Positions 1 to 6,750 of a stretch of DNA of 11,534 bases are shown piece by piece. A model generated the notes under the pieces. That model ran no database searches, was not told the DNA's origin, and was given only the letters and a program-made list of their open reading frames with translations. The stretch lies in contig JAJOKK010000047.1 in assembly GCA_021129875.1 (NCBI GenBank), positions 1 through 11,534 of the forward strand, in the 5' to 3' direction. The stretch is from Candidatus Bipolaricaulota bacterium (lineage in GTDB: Bacteria > Bipolaricaulota > Bipolaricaulia > UBA7950 > UBA9294). The stretch's first letter is position 1. Every line of letters starts with the position of its first letter. The position numbers and the translations under genes are program-made.

Positions 1-197
1 GGGAGGTCCAAAACCTGCCTCTGCCGTTCTCTCATCTTTCCCATTCTCCGCTTGCATTTGGGACAGCGGAATCCCTTACGTCGTCCATCTGGTCTGAGAT
101 GGACTCGAACTGTATCGTCGTTCAAGCCAACCTCTATTCTGCTTACAACCCAGCCGCCAAACTTGTAGAATGGGGCCAGGGAGACGGTTGCCGACAT
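1..197 (-). CDS. ISL3-family transposase, N-terminal part (runs off the left edge)
   Basis: The minus strand is open from an ATG at 195-197 to the window edge, giving 65 codons. The start is preceded by AAGGAGG five bases upstream, a strong ribosome site. The product begins MSATVSLAPFYKFGG and contains RVHLRP, then a CPKC zinc-knuckle pair (residues 45 and 48), then an Arg/Lys-rich stretch ending VLDL. A short beta segment, a CxxC and a basic stretch closing on 'DLP' is the usual N-terminus of ISL3 (IS204/IS1001/IS1165 type) transposases, which cut and paste the element as DDE enzymes. The catalytic domain lies outside the window, so whether the gene is intact cannot be judged. The family call rests on this short N-terminal pattern only. 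Confidence 0.6.
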   Translation of the reverse strand, partial: MSATVSLAPFYKFGGWVVSRIEVGLNDDTVRVHLRPDGRRKGFRCPKCKRRMGKMRERQRQVLDL

Positions 198-290
198 AGG
201 TACCTCCTTGGTGGTGTCTTTGAAGCTCTTAATACCACAAGGACTCCTATGTCTCAACCTCTCCCCGATCCGCCAACTTGCGCAAGACCC
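1..290 (-). mobile_element. Probable end of an ISL3-type insertion sequence
   Basis: Upstream of the partial transposase, the minus strand at 290-273 reads GGGTCTTGCGCAAGTTGG. This resembles the GG-then-TCTT start of many ISL3-family terminal inverted repeats, and it lies about 95 bases before the transposase start, a normal leader length. The boundary is an inference: the other end of the element and the expected 8-bp target duplication are not in the window. Confidence 0.35.
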
Positions 291-555
291 AAACCAAAGA
301 TCTCGCTGTTGTTTCCTCGGCGGTGAAAGCATTTATCCAATGCCATCATCGACAACCAACAGTAATAGAGCATCCGGATAACATTAGCCATTCATCGTTG
401 TTTAGCTCATAGACAGTCAATAAACTCTGATGGGTAGGATGTTGGCTTCGAGAAGGATCGCCAGCGATAAATGCGTAACCCGCGTACCACTGAACGAGAT
501 TAATAGCCCGAGGGAACGGCTTCACCGATCACCAATGCTTGAAACTGGGGGGTGG

Positions 556-582
556 CCTCCCTCCCTCCCTCCCTCCCTCCCT
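556..582. repeat. CCTC tetranucleotide tract (nearly seven units)
   Basis: A perfect 4-bp periodicity (T at 558, 562, 566, 570, 574, 578 and 582) runs for 27 bases. The minus strand is therefore a series of GGG runs separated by single A bases, which could fold as a G-quadruplex. It directly abuts the left arm of the inverted repeat at 579 and ends about 240 bases before yebC. Confidence 0.85.
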
Positions 583-615
583 GGCTGGCAGACAGGCGGC
601 CTTGCTTCGCAACCG
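579..615 (+). repeat. Left arm of a 37-bp inverted repeat (partner at 2300-2336)
   Basis: Bases 579-606 are the exact reverse complement of 2309-2336 (28 of 28). After a two-base mismatch, the match continues over 609-615 against 2300-2306. The outer end reads CCCTGGCTGGCAG here and CTGCCAGCCAGGG at the partner, so the arms face each other like terminal inverted repeats around a 1.76-kb segment. Confidence 0.85.
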
Positions 616-705
616 AGTTTAAAGACACGCAGCAGAACAGGCCTCATCACGCAACAAGCCCAGGTGCGGCAGGCAATGCACGCGGTTGTGGAACAGGTTC
701 ATCAG

Positions 706-721
706 CAGTTAACATTAACTG
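706..721. promoter_or_regulatory. Dyad CAGTTA-ACAT-TAACTG upstream of yebC promoter
   Basis: Six-base arms (706-711 and 716-721) are perfectly complementary around a 4-base centre. The dyad sits 40 bases before the candidate -35 box. It could be an operator half-site pair, but AT-rich dyads of this size also occur by chance. Confidence 0.2.
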
Positions 722-760
722 AGCCCCGGGACGGGGTGTTCTTCCAGACCCTTTCACCAC

Positions 761-790
761 TTGCATCGGACGGCGAAGGGGTGCTACGAT
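761..790 (+). promoter_or_regulatory. Candidate promoter for yebC
   Basis: TTGCAT at 761-766 and TACGAT at 785-790 are separated by 18 bases and would start transcription near 797, about 27 bases before the yebC ATG. Both boxes match the sigma-70 consensus at 4 of 6 positions or better. Confidence 0.3.
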
Positions 791-823
791 GGCGATGCTA
801 ATTCGGAAGTAATAGGGGGGCGT

Positions 824-1585
824 ATGGCAGGTCATTCCAAGTGGGCAAACGTTAAGTATCGGAAAGAGCGGCAGGACAAGAAGCGTTCCAGTCTGTTCGC
901 TAAGCTGATCAAAGAGATCACCTTGCAAGCGCGAACTGGGGATCCCGATCCGGTGAATAACCCCGGACTGACGCAGGCGCTCGAACGAGCGAGAGCGGCG
1001 AATCTCCCTAAGGAGAATATCGAGCGGGCGATCAAGCGCGCCACCGGGGAACTCGAGGGTGTCTCCTACGAAGAGATCCTCTACGAAGGGTACGCCCCAG
1101 AGGGGGTGGCGGTCCTGCTGCGTGTAGTAACCGACAACCGCAACCGCGCCGCCGCATCTATCCGCCATGCCTTCAGCAAACACGGGGGGAACATGGCTGC
1201 CGCGGGGAGCGTTGCCTGGCTCTTCGATCGCCGAGGGGTGATCACGATCGAACAGATTCCCGAAGGGATGGATCGCGACGAAACGCTAATGGCGCTGATC
1301 GAACTCGGTGCGCAGGACCTCGATGATCAGGACGACATGATCGAGATCTACTGCGCTCCGTCCGACCTTCCCGAGTTAAGAGAGGGAATCAGCACACTGG
1401 GGATTACTCCCAGCCGTGCCGAGGTGACGATGCTCCCCAAGAACACCGTCACAGTGAACGGCCGCACGGCAGAGAGGGTGCTGAAACTGGTGGACGCCCT
1501 CGATGATAACGAGGACGTACAAGAAGTCTTCGCCAACTTCGACATCCCCGACGCAATCCTTGTGCAGATACTTGCAAAGGGGTAA
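824..1585 (+). CDS. yebC: YebC/PmpR family protein
   Basis: The 253-residue product begins MAGHSKWANVKYRK, the near-invariant YebC/TACO1 N-terminus. It continues with NLPKENIERAIKRATGELEG, YEGYAPEGVAVL, TDNRNR and HAFSKHGGN, all family hallmarks, and its length is typical. Members of the family have been described as DNA-binding transcriptional regulators (PmpR) and, more recently, as ribosome-associated factors that ease translation of difficult proline-rich stretches; the sequence does not choose between these roles. The ATG at 824 is preferred over an upstream in-frame TTG at 761 because homologs start at MAGHSKW and a G-run (815-820) lies just upstream. In many bacteria yebC sits near ruvC; here it stands alone with a small exported-protein gene 95 bases downstream. 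Confidence 0.95.
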   Translation: MAGHSKWANVKYRKERQDKKRSSLFAKLIKEITLQARTGDPDPVNNPGLTQALERARAANLPKENIERAIKRATGELEGVSYEEILYEGYAPEGVAVLLRVVTDNRNRAAASIRHAFSKHGGNMAAAGSVAWLFDRRGVITIEQIPEGMDRDETLMALIELGAQDLDDQDDMIEIYCAPSDLPELREGISTLGITPSRAEVTMLPKNTVTVNGRTAERVLKLVDALDDNEDVQEVFANFDIPDAILVQILAKG

Positions 1586-1680
1586 AAACAGTGTAGGAAC
1601 CGCCGGAGAACGAAAACGCCGCCGTCATCTGGGAAAGGATGATACCCTCACAACGGTTACATAAATCAGGAGGCTGGACA

Positions 1681-2053
1681 ATGAAAAGAATGGTGGTAGT
1701 ATCTCTTGTTTCAGCAGGGTTGCTTGTTGGAGTCGCAGTGAGCGCGGAAGCGCAGGAAACGCGTGATGCCTGGGTTCCCGGCATTCCTCATTCCAGGGCT
1801 GGGCCAGCTACTCAACGATGAGGTAGAGAAAGCGATCATCCACTTTGGAATCGGTATGGCAATTCCGGTTGCCGGGATGTTCATTGTCCCAATCTTGCCG
1901 TGGGAACTGTGGACCGTCGGGCACGCAGCCGTCGCTCTTGCATCGATCGGGTTTCGCGTCTACAGCGGCCTTGATGCCTATAAAGTAGCTAAGGACACAG
2001 GATTTTCGCTAGGAATGACAAAGGATGGTCTAACGCTCGCCTATAGCTCCTAG
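1681..2053 (+). pseudogene. Small exported/membrane protein gene, interrupted by a one-base frameshift
   Basis: AGGAGG at 1668-1673 precedes an ATG at 1681. The first frame encodes a clear signal peptide (MKRMVVVSLVSAGLLVG, then SAEAQE with likely cleavage after AEA) but diverges after about residue 31 and stops at 1821. The next frame carries FPAFLIPGLGQLLNDEVEKA, two hydrophobic segments and a tail ending LAYSS at 2053. Skipping one base in the GGG at 1772-1774 joins the two into a 123-residue protein: signal peptide, a PGLGQ-type motif and two membrane spans. PGLGQ followed by a Gly/Lys-rich helix occurs in small uncharacterised membrane-protein families; I do not recognise a function. The second frame could instead be translated separately from ATG 1766, with AGGAA eight bases upstream, but then the signal peptide would encode nothing useful. 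A sequencing error, a real mutation and programmed frameshifting remain possible. Confidence 0.6.
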
Positions 2054-2087
2054 CGCGATTTTCCAGGGGCAGCGCCGGGTAACGTAC

Positions 2088-2279
2088 GTATGCAGTAAAC
2101 CCATCCTTAAACTGCGTCCGAGAGAGGAAAGAACCACGGATGGACACGACACACACGGGTTATTGCTGGAGGGGCCGACTAAGAGACTGGAATGAAGAGA
2201 GATGTTCTCTATTCTCTGATCTGTGTCTATCAGTGCTAATCCGTGGTTCTAGGCCTGCCACATTAAGGGCGGCTTCTTT
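2088..2279 (+). repeat. Fold-back interspersed repeat, copy A
   Basis: This shares its whole order of blocks with copies B (8352) and C (11261): a GTATNCAGTAA start, CCATCC, GCGTCCGAG, AACCACGGATGGACAC, a purine-rich centre with GATGTTCTCTATTCTCTG, then ATCTGTGTCTATCAG, ATCCGTGGTTCT and AGGCCTGCCA. The left block (2132-2161) and right block (2219-2248) are imperfect inverted repeats of about 30 bases, so a transcript or single strand folds into a long hairpin. With copy C the similarity continues to a GGC(A/G)GCTTCT end near 2279. Copy A has lost the central GC hairpin seen in copy B. Confidence 0.85.
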
Positions 2280-2299
2280 ATGAAGATGTCCATCACAAC

Positions 2300-2336
2300 C
2301 GGTTGCATAGCAAGGCCGCCTGTCTGCCAGCCAGGG
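2300..2336 (-). repeat. Right arm of the 37-bp inverted repeat (partner at 579-615)
   Basis: Bases 2309-2336 are identical to the reverse complement of 579-606, and 2300-2306 to that of 609-615, with 2307-2308 mismatched. The arm lies 21 bases beyond the end of repeat copy A and just beyond the convergent gene end. Confidence 0.85.
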
Positions 2337-2422
2337 CGGCCGGTCCCTCGCACCGAGATGCTGATTACGTTAAACCGCTCATGCTCCACTGCGGGCAACA
2401 TCTAATAGTTACAAAGCCTGTC

Positions 2423-2857
2423 TTACCGGATGATCAACCACGTCCCGATGAACAGGATCAGGATCCCGGCGACTCGGGAGAGATCGAGCGGGCGCTGTAT
2501 CACGCCAAAGAGCCCGAAGTGGGCGAGGAGCGCGCCAAGGACGAGCTGAGCGATGACGGAAAGTGTCAGCGCAGTCGCCAGCCCGAGGCGGGGGACTGCG
2601 TAGCTGATTGCTCCGACGATGACGACACCGATGAACCCGGCGCACAGAGCATACCATGGGATGCTCTGCCATGCGCCGATCTTCCCGCCGCGCATGAACA
2701 GCAGGATTACGCTCGCAAGGAACAGCCCGCCGAGGTGGACGATGAACACGCTCTCCATCACTCCGGTCAGCCGGCCGATCGTCCCGCTGAACAGAGATTG
2801 CATGCAGATGGCAATACCGCCAACAAGGGCGATCAGTACTGGAATCAGTGCTTGCAT
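2423..2857 (-). CDS. Small DMT-superfamily transporter, YdcZ/DUF606 type
   Basis: The 144-residue protein is almost entirely hydrophobic, with about five membrane segments: starting MQALIPVLIALVGGIAI, then VFIVHLGGLFLASVILLF, ALCAGFIGVVIVGAISYAV, LATALTLSVIAQLVLGALL and GILILFIGTWLII. Length, the N-terminal position of the G-x-x-x-x-x-Q-S motif and the HLGG and LTLSVIAQL stretches fit the DUF606/YdcZ branch of the drug/metabolite transporter superfamily, half-size proteins of the inner membrane that probably act as dimers. The substrate is unknown. The start has a perfect AAAGGAGG seven bases upstream. It lies 25 bases after upp on the same strand and is very likely co-transcribed, which hints at, but does not prove, a nucleobase or nucleoside substrate. 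Confidence 0.8.
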   Translation of the reverse strand: MQALIPVLIALVGGIAICMQSLFSGTIGRLTGVMESVFIVHLGGLFLASVILLFMRGGKIGAWQSIPWYALCAGFIGVVIVGAISYAVPRLGLATALTLSVIAQLVLGALLAHFGLFGVIQRPLDLSRVAGILILFIGTWLIIR

Positions 2858-2882
2858 CGACTACCTCCTTTGCAGGAACCTT

Positions 2883-3506
2883 TCAGGTTCCAAAGACGCG
2901 ATCCCCTGCGTCGCCCAGCCCGGGGAGGATATAACCATGGTCGTCGATCTGTCGATCGAGGGCGGCACTGTAGATCGGCACATCTGGGTGGACGCGCGAG
3001 AATGCCTCTACCCCCTCCGGCGAGGCGACAAGGCAGAGAAATTGAATATTGCGTCCGCTGTTGCGCTTGATGACATCGACCGCAACGATCGCGCTTCTCC
3101 CGGTGGCAAGCATCGGATCGACAAGGATGATCTGCGCATGCGACAGCTGCGGCGGGAGCTTGGAGTAGTACTGGACCGGCTGCAGGTCCTGGGGGTCGCG
3201 ATAAAGACCGATGTGCCCGACCTTTGCCGTGGGAAGCAGGTTCAGTACGGCGCCGAGCATCCCGGTTCCGGCACGCAGGATAGGGACGAGGACGACAGGA
3301 ACATTGAGCACCTTGCCGGTCGTCTCTTCGAGTGGGGTCCTGACCGTCACCTCGCGTACCGGGTAGCTGCGGGTGATTTCGTAGACCATGAGCGAGGTGA
3401 GTTCCTCAAGCAGGAGTCGGAAATTATGGTTATTAGTAGAAATATCACGTAGATGGGTTAGCTTATTTTGAATCAGCGGATGATCAAGGATTTGCAGGTT
3501 TGACAT
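2883..3506 (-). CDS. upp: Uracil phosphoribosyltransferase
   Basis: Converts uracil and PRPP to UMP in pyrimidine salvage, in the cytosol. The 207 residues match the usual length. Visible hallmarks are VPILRAGTGM (residues 74-83), GHIGLYRDP (97-105), the PRPP loop ILVDPMLATGRSA (127-139), VASPEGVEAF, ALDRQ and the C-terminal GYILPGLGDAGDRVFGT that forms the uracil pocket. The PRPP loop has Arg where most Upp proteins have a second Gly (ATGGS), a mild departure. The ATG at 3504-3506 is chosen over an upstream in-frame start at 3599 because AAAGGAG lies just before it and homologs start here. It is the first gene of a two-gene unit with the DMT transporter and lies 155 bases downstream of the response regulator on the same strand. 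Confidence 0.96.
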   Translation of the reverse strand: MSNLQILDHPLIQNKLTHLRDISTNNHNFRLLLEELTSLMVYEITRSYPVREVTVRTPLEETTGKVLNVPVVLVPILRAGTGMLGAVLNLLPTAKVGHIGLYRDPQDLQPVQYYSKLPPQLSHAQIILVDPMLATGRSAIVAVDVIKRNSGRNIQFLCLVASPEGVEAFSRVHPDVPIYSAALDRQIDDHGYILPGLGDAGDRVFGT

Positions 3507-3543
3507 CGATCTCCTTTGCGGTTCGAGGTTGCGAATGACCCAT

Positions 3544-3609
3544 AAAGTACACGATCGCGAACGACCTACGCAACTGTAAGAGGGGTTGTCATTAGTCAAT
3601 ACTTAAGTA
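3544..3609 (-). promoter_or_regulatory. Candidate promoter region and palindrome upstream of upp
   Basis: On the minus strand, TTGCGT (3573-3568) and TACTTT (3549-3544) are spaced by 18 bases, which would give a leader of about 30 bases before the upp ATG. A second option is TTGACT (3599-3594) with TACAGT (3578-3573) at a short 15-base spacing. A perfect 10-bp palindrome, TACTTAAGTA (3600-3609), touches that TTGACT and could be an operator. This suggests upp has its own promoter rather than depending only on the upstream two-component genes. Confidence 0.3.
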
Positions 3610-3661
3610 ATCGGGAGAGATGCGTGCGGTTCACGTAACGAACTCCGGCGGCGGCGAGCTG

Positions 3662-4324
3662 CTAAGTCGCCATCCGGTAGCCGAAACCTCGTGCTGTGAG
3701 GACGAGTTTGGGGTCGGTGTGGTCCTCCTCGATCTTCTTGCGCAAAAGATAGATGTACTTCTGCACATCCTGTGCGCTGGCGTAGACGCTTTCTTGCCAG
3801 AGATGCGCGAGGATCTCCTCGGTGGAGAAGACCCTCCCCGGTTCAGAGGCGAGCAGTTCCAGGAGGTTGTACTCCTTGGGCGTGAGGAAGACGGCACTCC
3901 CCCGTATCCACACCTCTTTGCGGACATCGTCAATGACTACTTTTGCGGCGGCAAGGTGGGGCTGATAGCGGCGCATGACAGCTTCGATGCGCGCTTTCAC
4001 TTCTGCAAGGTCGAAAGAGGCCTTGGTGATGTAGTCATCCGCGGCTAGTTCGGAGAGCGCCTTGACCTTGTCGCTCACCCGGCCGAGGGCGGTCAACATG
4101 ATCACCGGCGTGTCGCTCTGTCTGCGGATCTCGCGCAGCACGTCCCAGCCGTCCTTTCCCGGAAGGAGCACGTCGAGCAGCACAAGGTCCGGTTCCTCAG
4201 CGCTGAACAGGGTCAATGCTTCCTCTCCGGTTCCGACACTGCTCACCTCATACCCTTCAGCGACAAGGAAACTGTGTAGAATCTCTTGGATGTCAGGGTC
4301 GTCTTCACAGATCAGGATTCGCAT
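3662..4324 (-). CDS. OmpR/PhoB-family response regulator
   Basis: The 220-residue protein has an N-terminal receiver (1-118) with acidic pocket E7/D8/D9, phospho-acceptor D51 in LVLLDVLLPGKDGW, T78 in VIMLTA and K101. A C-terminal winged helix (about 128-220) shows FLTPKEYNLLELLASEPG, EEILAHLW, VQKYIYLLRKKIEED and a GFGYRM ending typical of OmpR-type DNA binding. Its start codon lies inside the kinase gene: the two overlap by 20 bases (4305-4324), so they are almost certainly translated together and form a cognate pair. The usual K-P-F around the conserved lysine is replaced by K-A-S-F, which removes the cis-proline and adds one residue in the beta5-alpha5 loop. The regulated genes are unknown. 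Confidence 0.93.
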   Translation of the reverse strand: MRILICEDDPDIQEILHSFLVAEGYEVSSVGTGEEALTLFSAEEPDLVLLDVLLPGKDGWDVLREIRRQSDTPVIMLTALGRVSDKVKALSELAADDYITKASFDLAEVKARIEAVMRRYQPHLAAAKVVIDDVRKEVWIRGSAVFLTPKEYNLLELLASEPGRVFSTEEILAHLWQESVYASAQDVQKYIYLLRKKIEEDHTDPKLVLTARGFGYRMAT

Positions 4325-6695
4325 TTTCCCCCTTCAATAGCTGTTTATGCTCGGCGTGCCCTCGCGTTAGTACGGCCGCCACTGCCGGCAGGGTGAACGA
4401 AAAGGTGCTCCCCTCCCTCTCCTTGCCCGTGCTCCTCACCCAGATAGAACCGTTCATGTCTTTGACCAGCCGCTTGACAATGGCAAGCCCCAGTCCGGTT
4501 CCGTCCTTGTTCATCCGCTGTGCTTCCTTAGTGCGATAGAACCCGTTGAAGATCTTCTTCTGCTCCGCGAGGGGGATGCCTATCCCGTTATCACTGATAT
4601 CGATCTGCACAACCCCGTCCATATCATGGTCTTCGACCACGATCAGCCCTCTAGAAGGGGTGTATGCGACTGCATTGCTTAACAGGTTGAGCAGCACATG
4701 CTCCAAAGCAACCGGATCAGCATAGACCCGTCTTGAGCGATGGGAGCGGACGAGCAACTGCTCTTTTCTATCCGATTCTGATCGCAGCGTATCACATACC
4801 TTCTCCACAATAGATGATAGATCGATCTCCTGCGGGATAAGGTCGGATCGGTTCGCTTCGATGCGGGAGATGTCGAGCAGGTTGGTAAGAAACGAATTGA
4901 GACGTTCGGCCTGCGCCCTGATCCGCTCCGCTTTCATCCGTTGATCTGCGGTCAGATTGTCCTCCCTGACCAGGAGGTCGGCAAACCCCCTAATGGCTGC
5001 AAGAGGTGTGCGCAGCTCGTGTGAAGTAGTGGAGAGGAAACGGTCCTTCTCTTCGTTCAGGTGACTCACAGTCGCAGCGTATGCCTGTAACCGTTGTTCG
5101 TTACGCTTTTGCTCCGTTATATCGACCCCCACGTCGACTACTCCGCTGCGCGTGCCGTCCGCATTGAACAGCGGACTCCCACACCAAGCGATCACCCTTT
5201 TCTCACCCGCCTTGGTGCAGATAGTCGTCTCTGTCCTCTGTTCTCTCTCGCCTTCCAACTCGATCCGCCGCTCTCTTTGCCGGATGGCTTCCCTGTATTT
5301 GGTGTCCGGGTAGAGCCACTCCCAGACCCTGTCGTGTCCGATGACCTCTTGGCGAGAGTAGCCGCTAACCCGCTCTGCTTCGTTGTTCCAGAGAGTGATC
5401 CTCTTGTGCTCATCGACCACACTGATCCAGACGCCCACCACCTGTATAAGTTTCTCATTGAACTCATGGAGCCGGCGAAGCTCCGCGGCCACCCGTTTCT
5501 CTGCGGTGATGTCGCTTAAGCAGCTGATCGAACCTCTGTAGCGACCATGCTCATCTGTAATCGGTACAGCAGCAACCCTTGCCCAGAACGATGACCTATC
5601 CTTCCTCCGGTAGAGCGCCTCATACGTGCTCCTTTCACCTTTTTTTCGCTTCTTCAGTTCCTTTTCCAGGCAATCGACAGAATCGGGGTGGCACCAGAAT
5701 TGGTAGGTCTGTCCGACGATCTCCTCCTTGGAATACTGGAAGAGTTCGCAGGCCTTTCTGTTTAGCTGTGTTACACGGTTCTCGGCATTTATCACCAGCA
5801 GCCCCTCTTCCATCGTGTCCAATATGCGTGCCAACTTCTTGTTCGCCTCGAGCAACGTTCTCTCGCCTTCGACCCGCGTAGTGATGTCAGTGACCAGGGC
5901 AAGAACGCGGCGCAGGCCGCCGCGTGGCGGGAGCGGACTGATTCGGGAGGTGAAGAAACGCATCTGATCGTGAAGACCGAGGCTGTAGTCGAGGGTCTGT
6001 ACTGTGTTCTCGGTGAGCACTATGTGTATGGTCTTCAGCAACCGCGACATCAGATCAGGGGAGATCACCTCAGAGATCAGCTTGCCGAGGAACTCTTCCG
6101 GCGGCACATAGGAAAGATTCAGCCGCGCCCCGTACACCTCGAGGATGCGGCCGTGCTCATCGATCACGAAGATAAGGTTGGGGATCGTCTCGACCAGAGT
6201 GCGGAATCGCTTCTCATTCTCTTGCAGCGCCTCCTCGGCCCGCGTGCGAGCGGTAATATCCCGATTCACGCCACGGAAGCCAAGAAGTTCTCCCCCTTCA
6301 CCGCAGATAGGGAAGCCGGTCGCCTCCAGGATCACCATCCGCCCATCTTTATGCAAAGCTCGATTGAGAAAGCCGGCAAATGAGCATTTTGCACAGAAGA
6401 GTTTGAGGCTTTTCTCGGTGAGCACATCGCGGACAGAGAGAGGAAAGAACTCGTAGCAATGACGCCCGATGACCTCTTCGACAGAGTAACCGAGGATCTG
6501 GTGCACCGACTCACTCGATCGGGTGTAGCGGCCTTCCGTATTGATCTCCCAGACCCAGCAGTCGCTCTCGCCGGCAACAAGATCGCAACAGCACCTCGCG
6601 CGCGAATCCAACATCTCCTTCTTCAGGGCGGCGACCTGTCGGCGGAGCCGCATGTTCTCGCTCTCTAGCTCGATTATCTGGTCGGCGTTATTCAC
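4305..6695 (-). CDS. Cytosolic multi-PAS sensor histidine kinase
   Basis: The 796-residue protein has no membrane segment or signal peptide, so it probably senses in the cytosol. It opens with a leucine-rich coiled coil (about 4-32), followed by four PAS-type units, each closing with a DIT-type linker: about 40-150, 160-275, 285-400 and 410-530. The HisKA domain has SHELRTPLAAIRGF with phospho-acceptor H559. The ATPase domain shows the N box (LLNLLSNAV, N674), DNGIGIP (702-708) and GTGLGLAIV (732-740). The first PAS region is rich in cysteine: C35-C37, C46, C80, C101-x-x-C104 and C131. This suggests bound metal, an iron-sulfur cluster or thiol sensing, but no ligand is proven. The start is GTG at 6693-6695, supported by AGGGAG nine bases upstream. 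The gene follows ftsZ by 105 bases on the same strand and overlaps its response regulator. Confidence 0.92.
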   Translation of the reverse strand: MNNADQIIELESENMRLRRQVAALKKEMLDSRARCCCDLVAGESDCWVWEINTEGRYTRSSESVHQILGYSVEEVIGRHCYEFFPLSVRDVLTEKSLKLFCAKCSFAGFLNRALHKDGRMVILEATGFPICGEGGELLGFRGVNRDITARTRAEEALQENEKRFRTLVETIPNLIFVIDEHGRILEVYGARLNLSYVPPEEFLGKLISEVISPDLMSRLLKTIHIVLTENTVQTLDYSLGLHDQMRFFTSRISPLPPRGGLRRVLALVTDITTRVEGERTLLEANKKLARILDTMEEGLLVINAENRVTQLNRKACELFQYSKEEIVGQTYQFWCHPDSVDCLEKELKKRKKGERSTYEALYRRKDRSSFWARVAAVPITDEHGRYRGSISCLSDITAEKRVAAELRRLHEFNEKLIQVVGVWISVVDEHKRITLWNNEAERVSGYSRQEVIGHDRVWEWLYPDTKYREAIRQRERRIELEGEREQRTETTICTKAGEKRVIAWCGSPLFNADGTRSGVVDVGVDITEQKRNEQRLQAYAATVSHLNEEKDRFLSTTSHELRTPLAAIRGFADLLVREDNLTADQRMKAERIRAQAERLNSFLTNLLDISRIEANRSDLIPQEIDLSSIVEKVCDTLRSESDRKEQLLVRSHRSRRVYADPVALEHVLLNLLSNAVAYTPSRGLIVVEDHDMDGVVQIDISDNGIGIPLAEQKKIFNGFYRTKEAQRMNKDGTGLGLAIVKRLVKDMNGSIWVRSTGKEREGSTFSFTLPAVAAVLTRGHAEHKQLLKGENANPDL

Positions 6696-6723
6696 CGGGC
6701 TCTTCTCCCTGTAATCTGCGAGC

Positions 6724-6750
6724 TGCTTACCATATGCTGTCCATGCTTAC
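6724..6750. promoter_or_regulatory. Phased 7-bp direct repeats before the kinase gene (possible response-regulator box)
   Basis: TGCTTAC at 6724-6730, TGCTGTC at 6735-6741 and TGCTTAC at 6744-6750 are direct repeats. The first two have the 7-4-7 spacing of a PhoB-type box, and the outer pair are 20 bases apart. They lie 29-55 bases upstream of the kinase start codon, where an OmpR-family regulator could control its own operon. No binding evidence exists; this is a pattern only. Confidence 0.25.

Larger units (their letters stand above)
291..823. other. Intergenic region upstream of yebC, no gene recognised
   Basis: No reading frame here has a convincing ribosome site or a recognisable product. 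Short frames such as 430-801 are low-complexity and run through the CCTC tract, so I treat them as chance. The region does hold a tetranucleotide tract (556-582), the left arm of a long inverted repeat (579-615), a small dyad at 706-721 and a candidate promoter for yebC (761-790). Confidence 0.6.
2054..2422. other. Convergent intergenic region with repeats, no gene recognised
   Basis: This gap separates the plus-strand exported-protein gene from the end of the minus-strand transporter. It is filled by repeat copy A (2088-2279) and the right arm of the 37-bp inverted repeat (2300-2336). No rho-independent terminator with a clear U-run is visible for either convergent unit; the fold-back repeat may stop transcription from both sides, which is inference. 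Confidence 0.55.

Noticed and set aside
99..326. Open frame of 75 codons on the plus strand
   Set aside because: It is antisense to the transposase N-terminus and its leader, which has a much better ribosome site and a recognisable CxxC pattern.
430..801. Open frame of 123 codons on the plus strand
   Set aside because: It runs through the CCTC tract, giving a PPSLPPSLP repeat, has no ribosome site and overlaps the yebC promoter region; the composition looks non-coding.
2088..2279. CRISPR-like array from the three similar repeats
   Set aside because: The copies are kilobases apart, about 170-230 bases long and not separated by regular spacers.
2303..3452. Long plus-strand frames (255 and 277 codons)
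   Set aside because: Antisense shadows of upp and the transporter; highly charged, low-complexity translations without homology signals.
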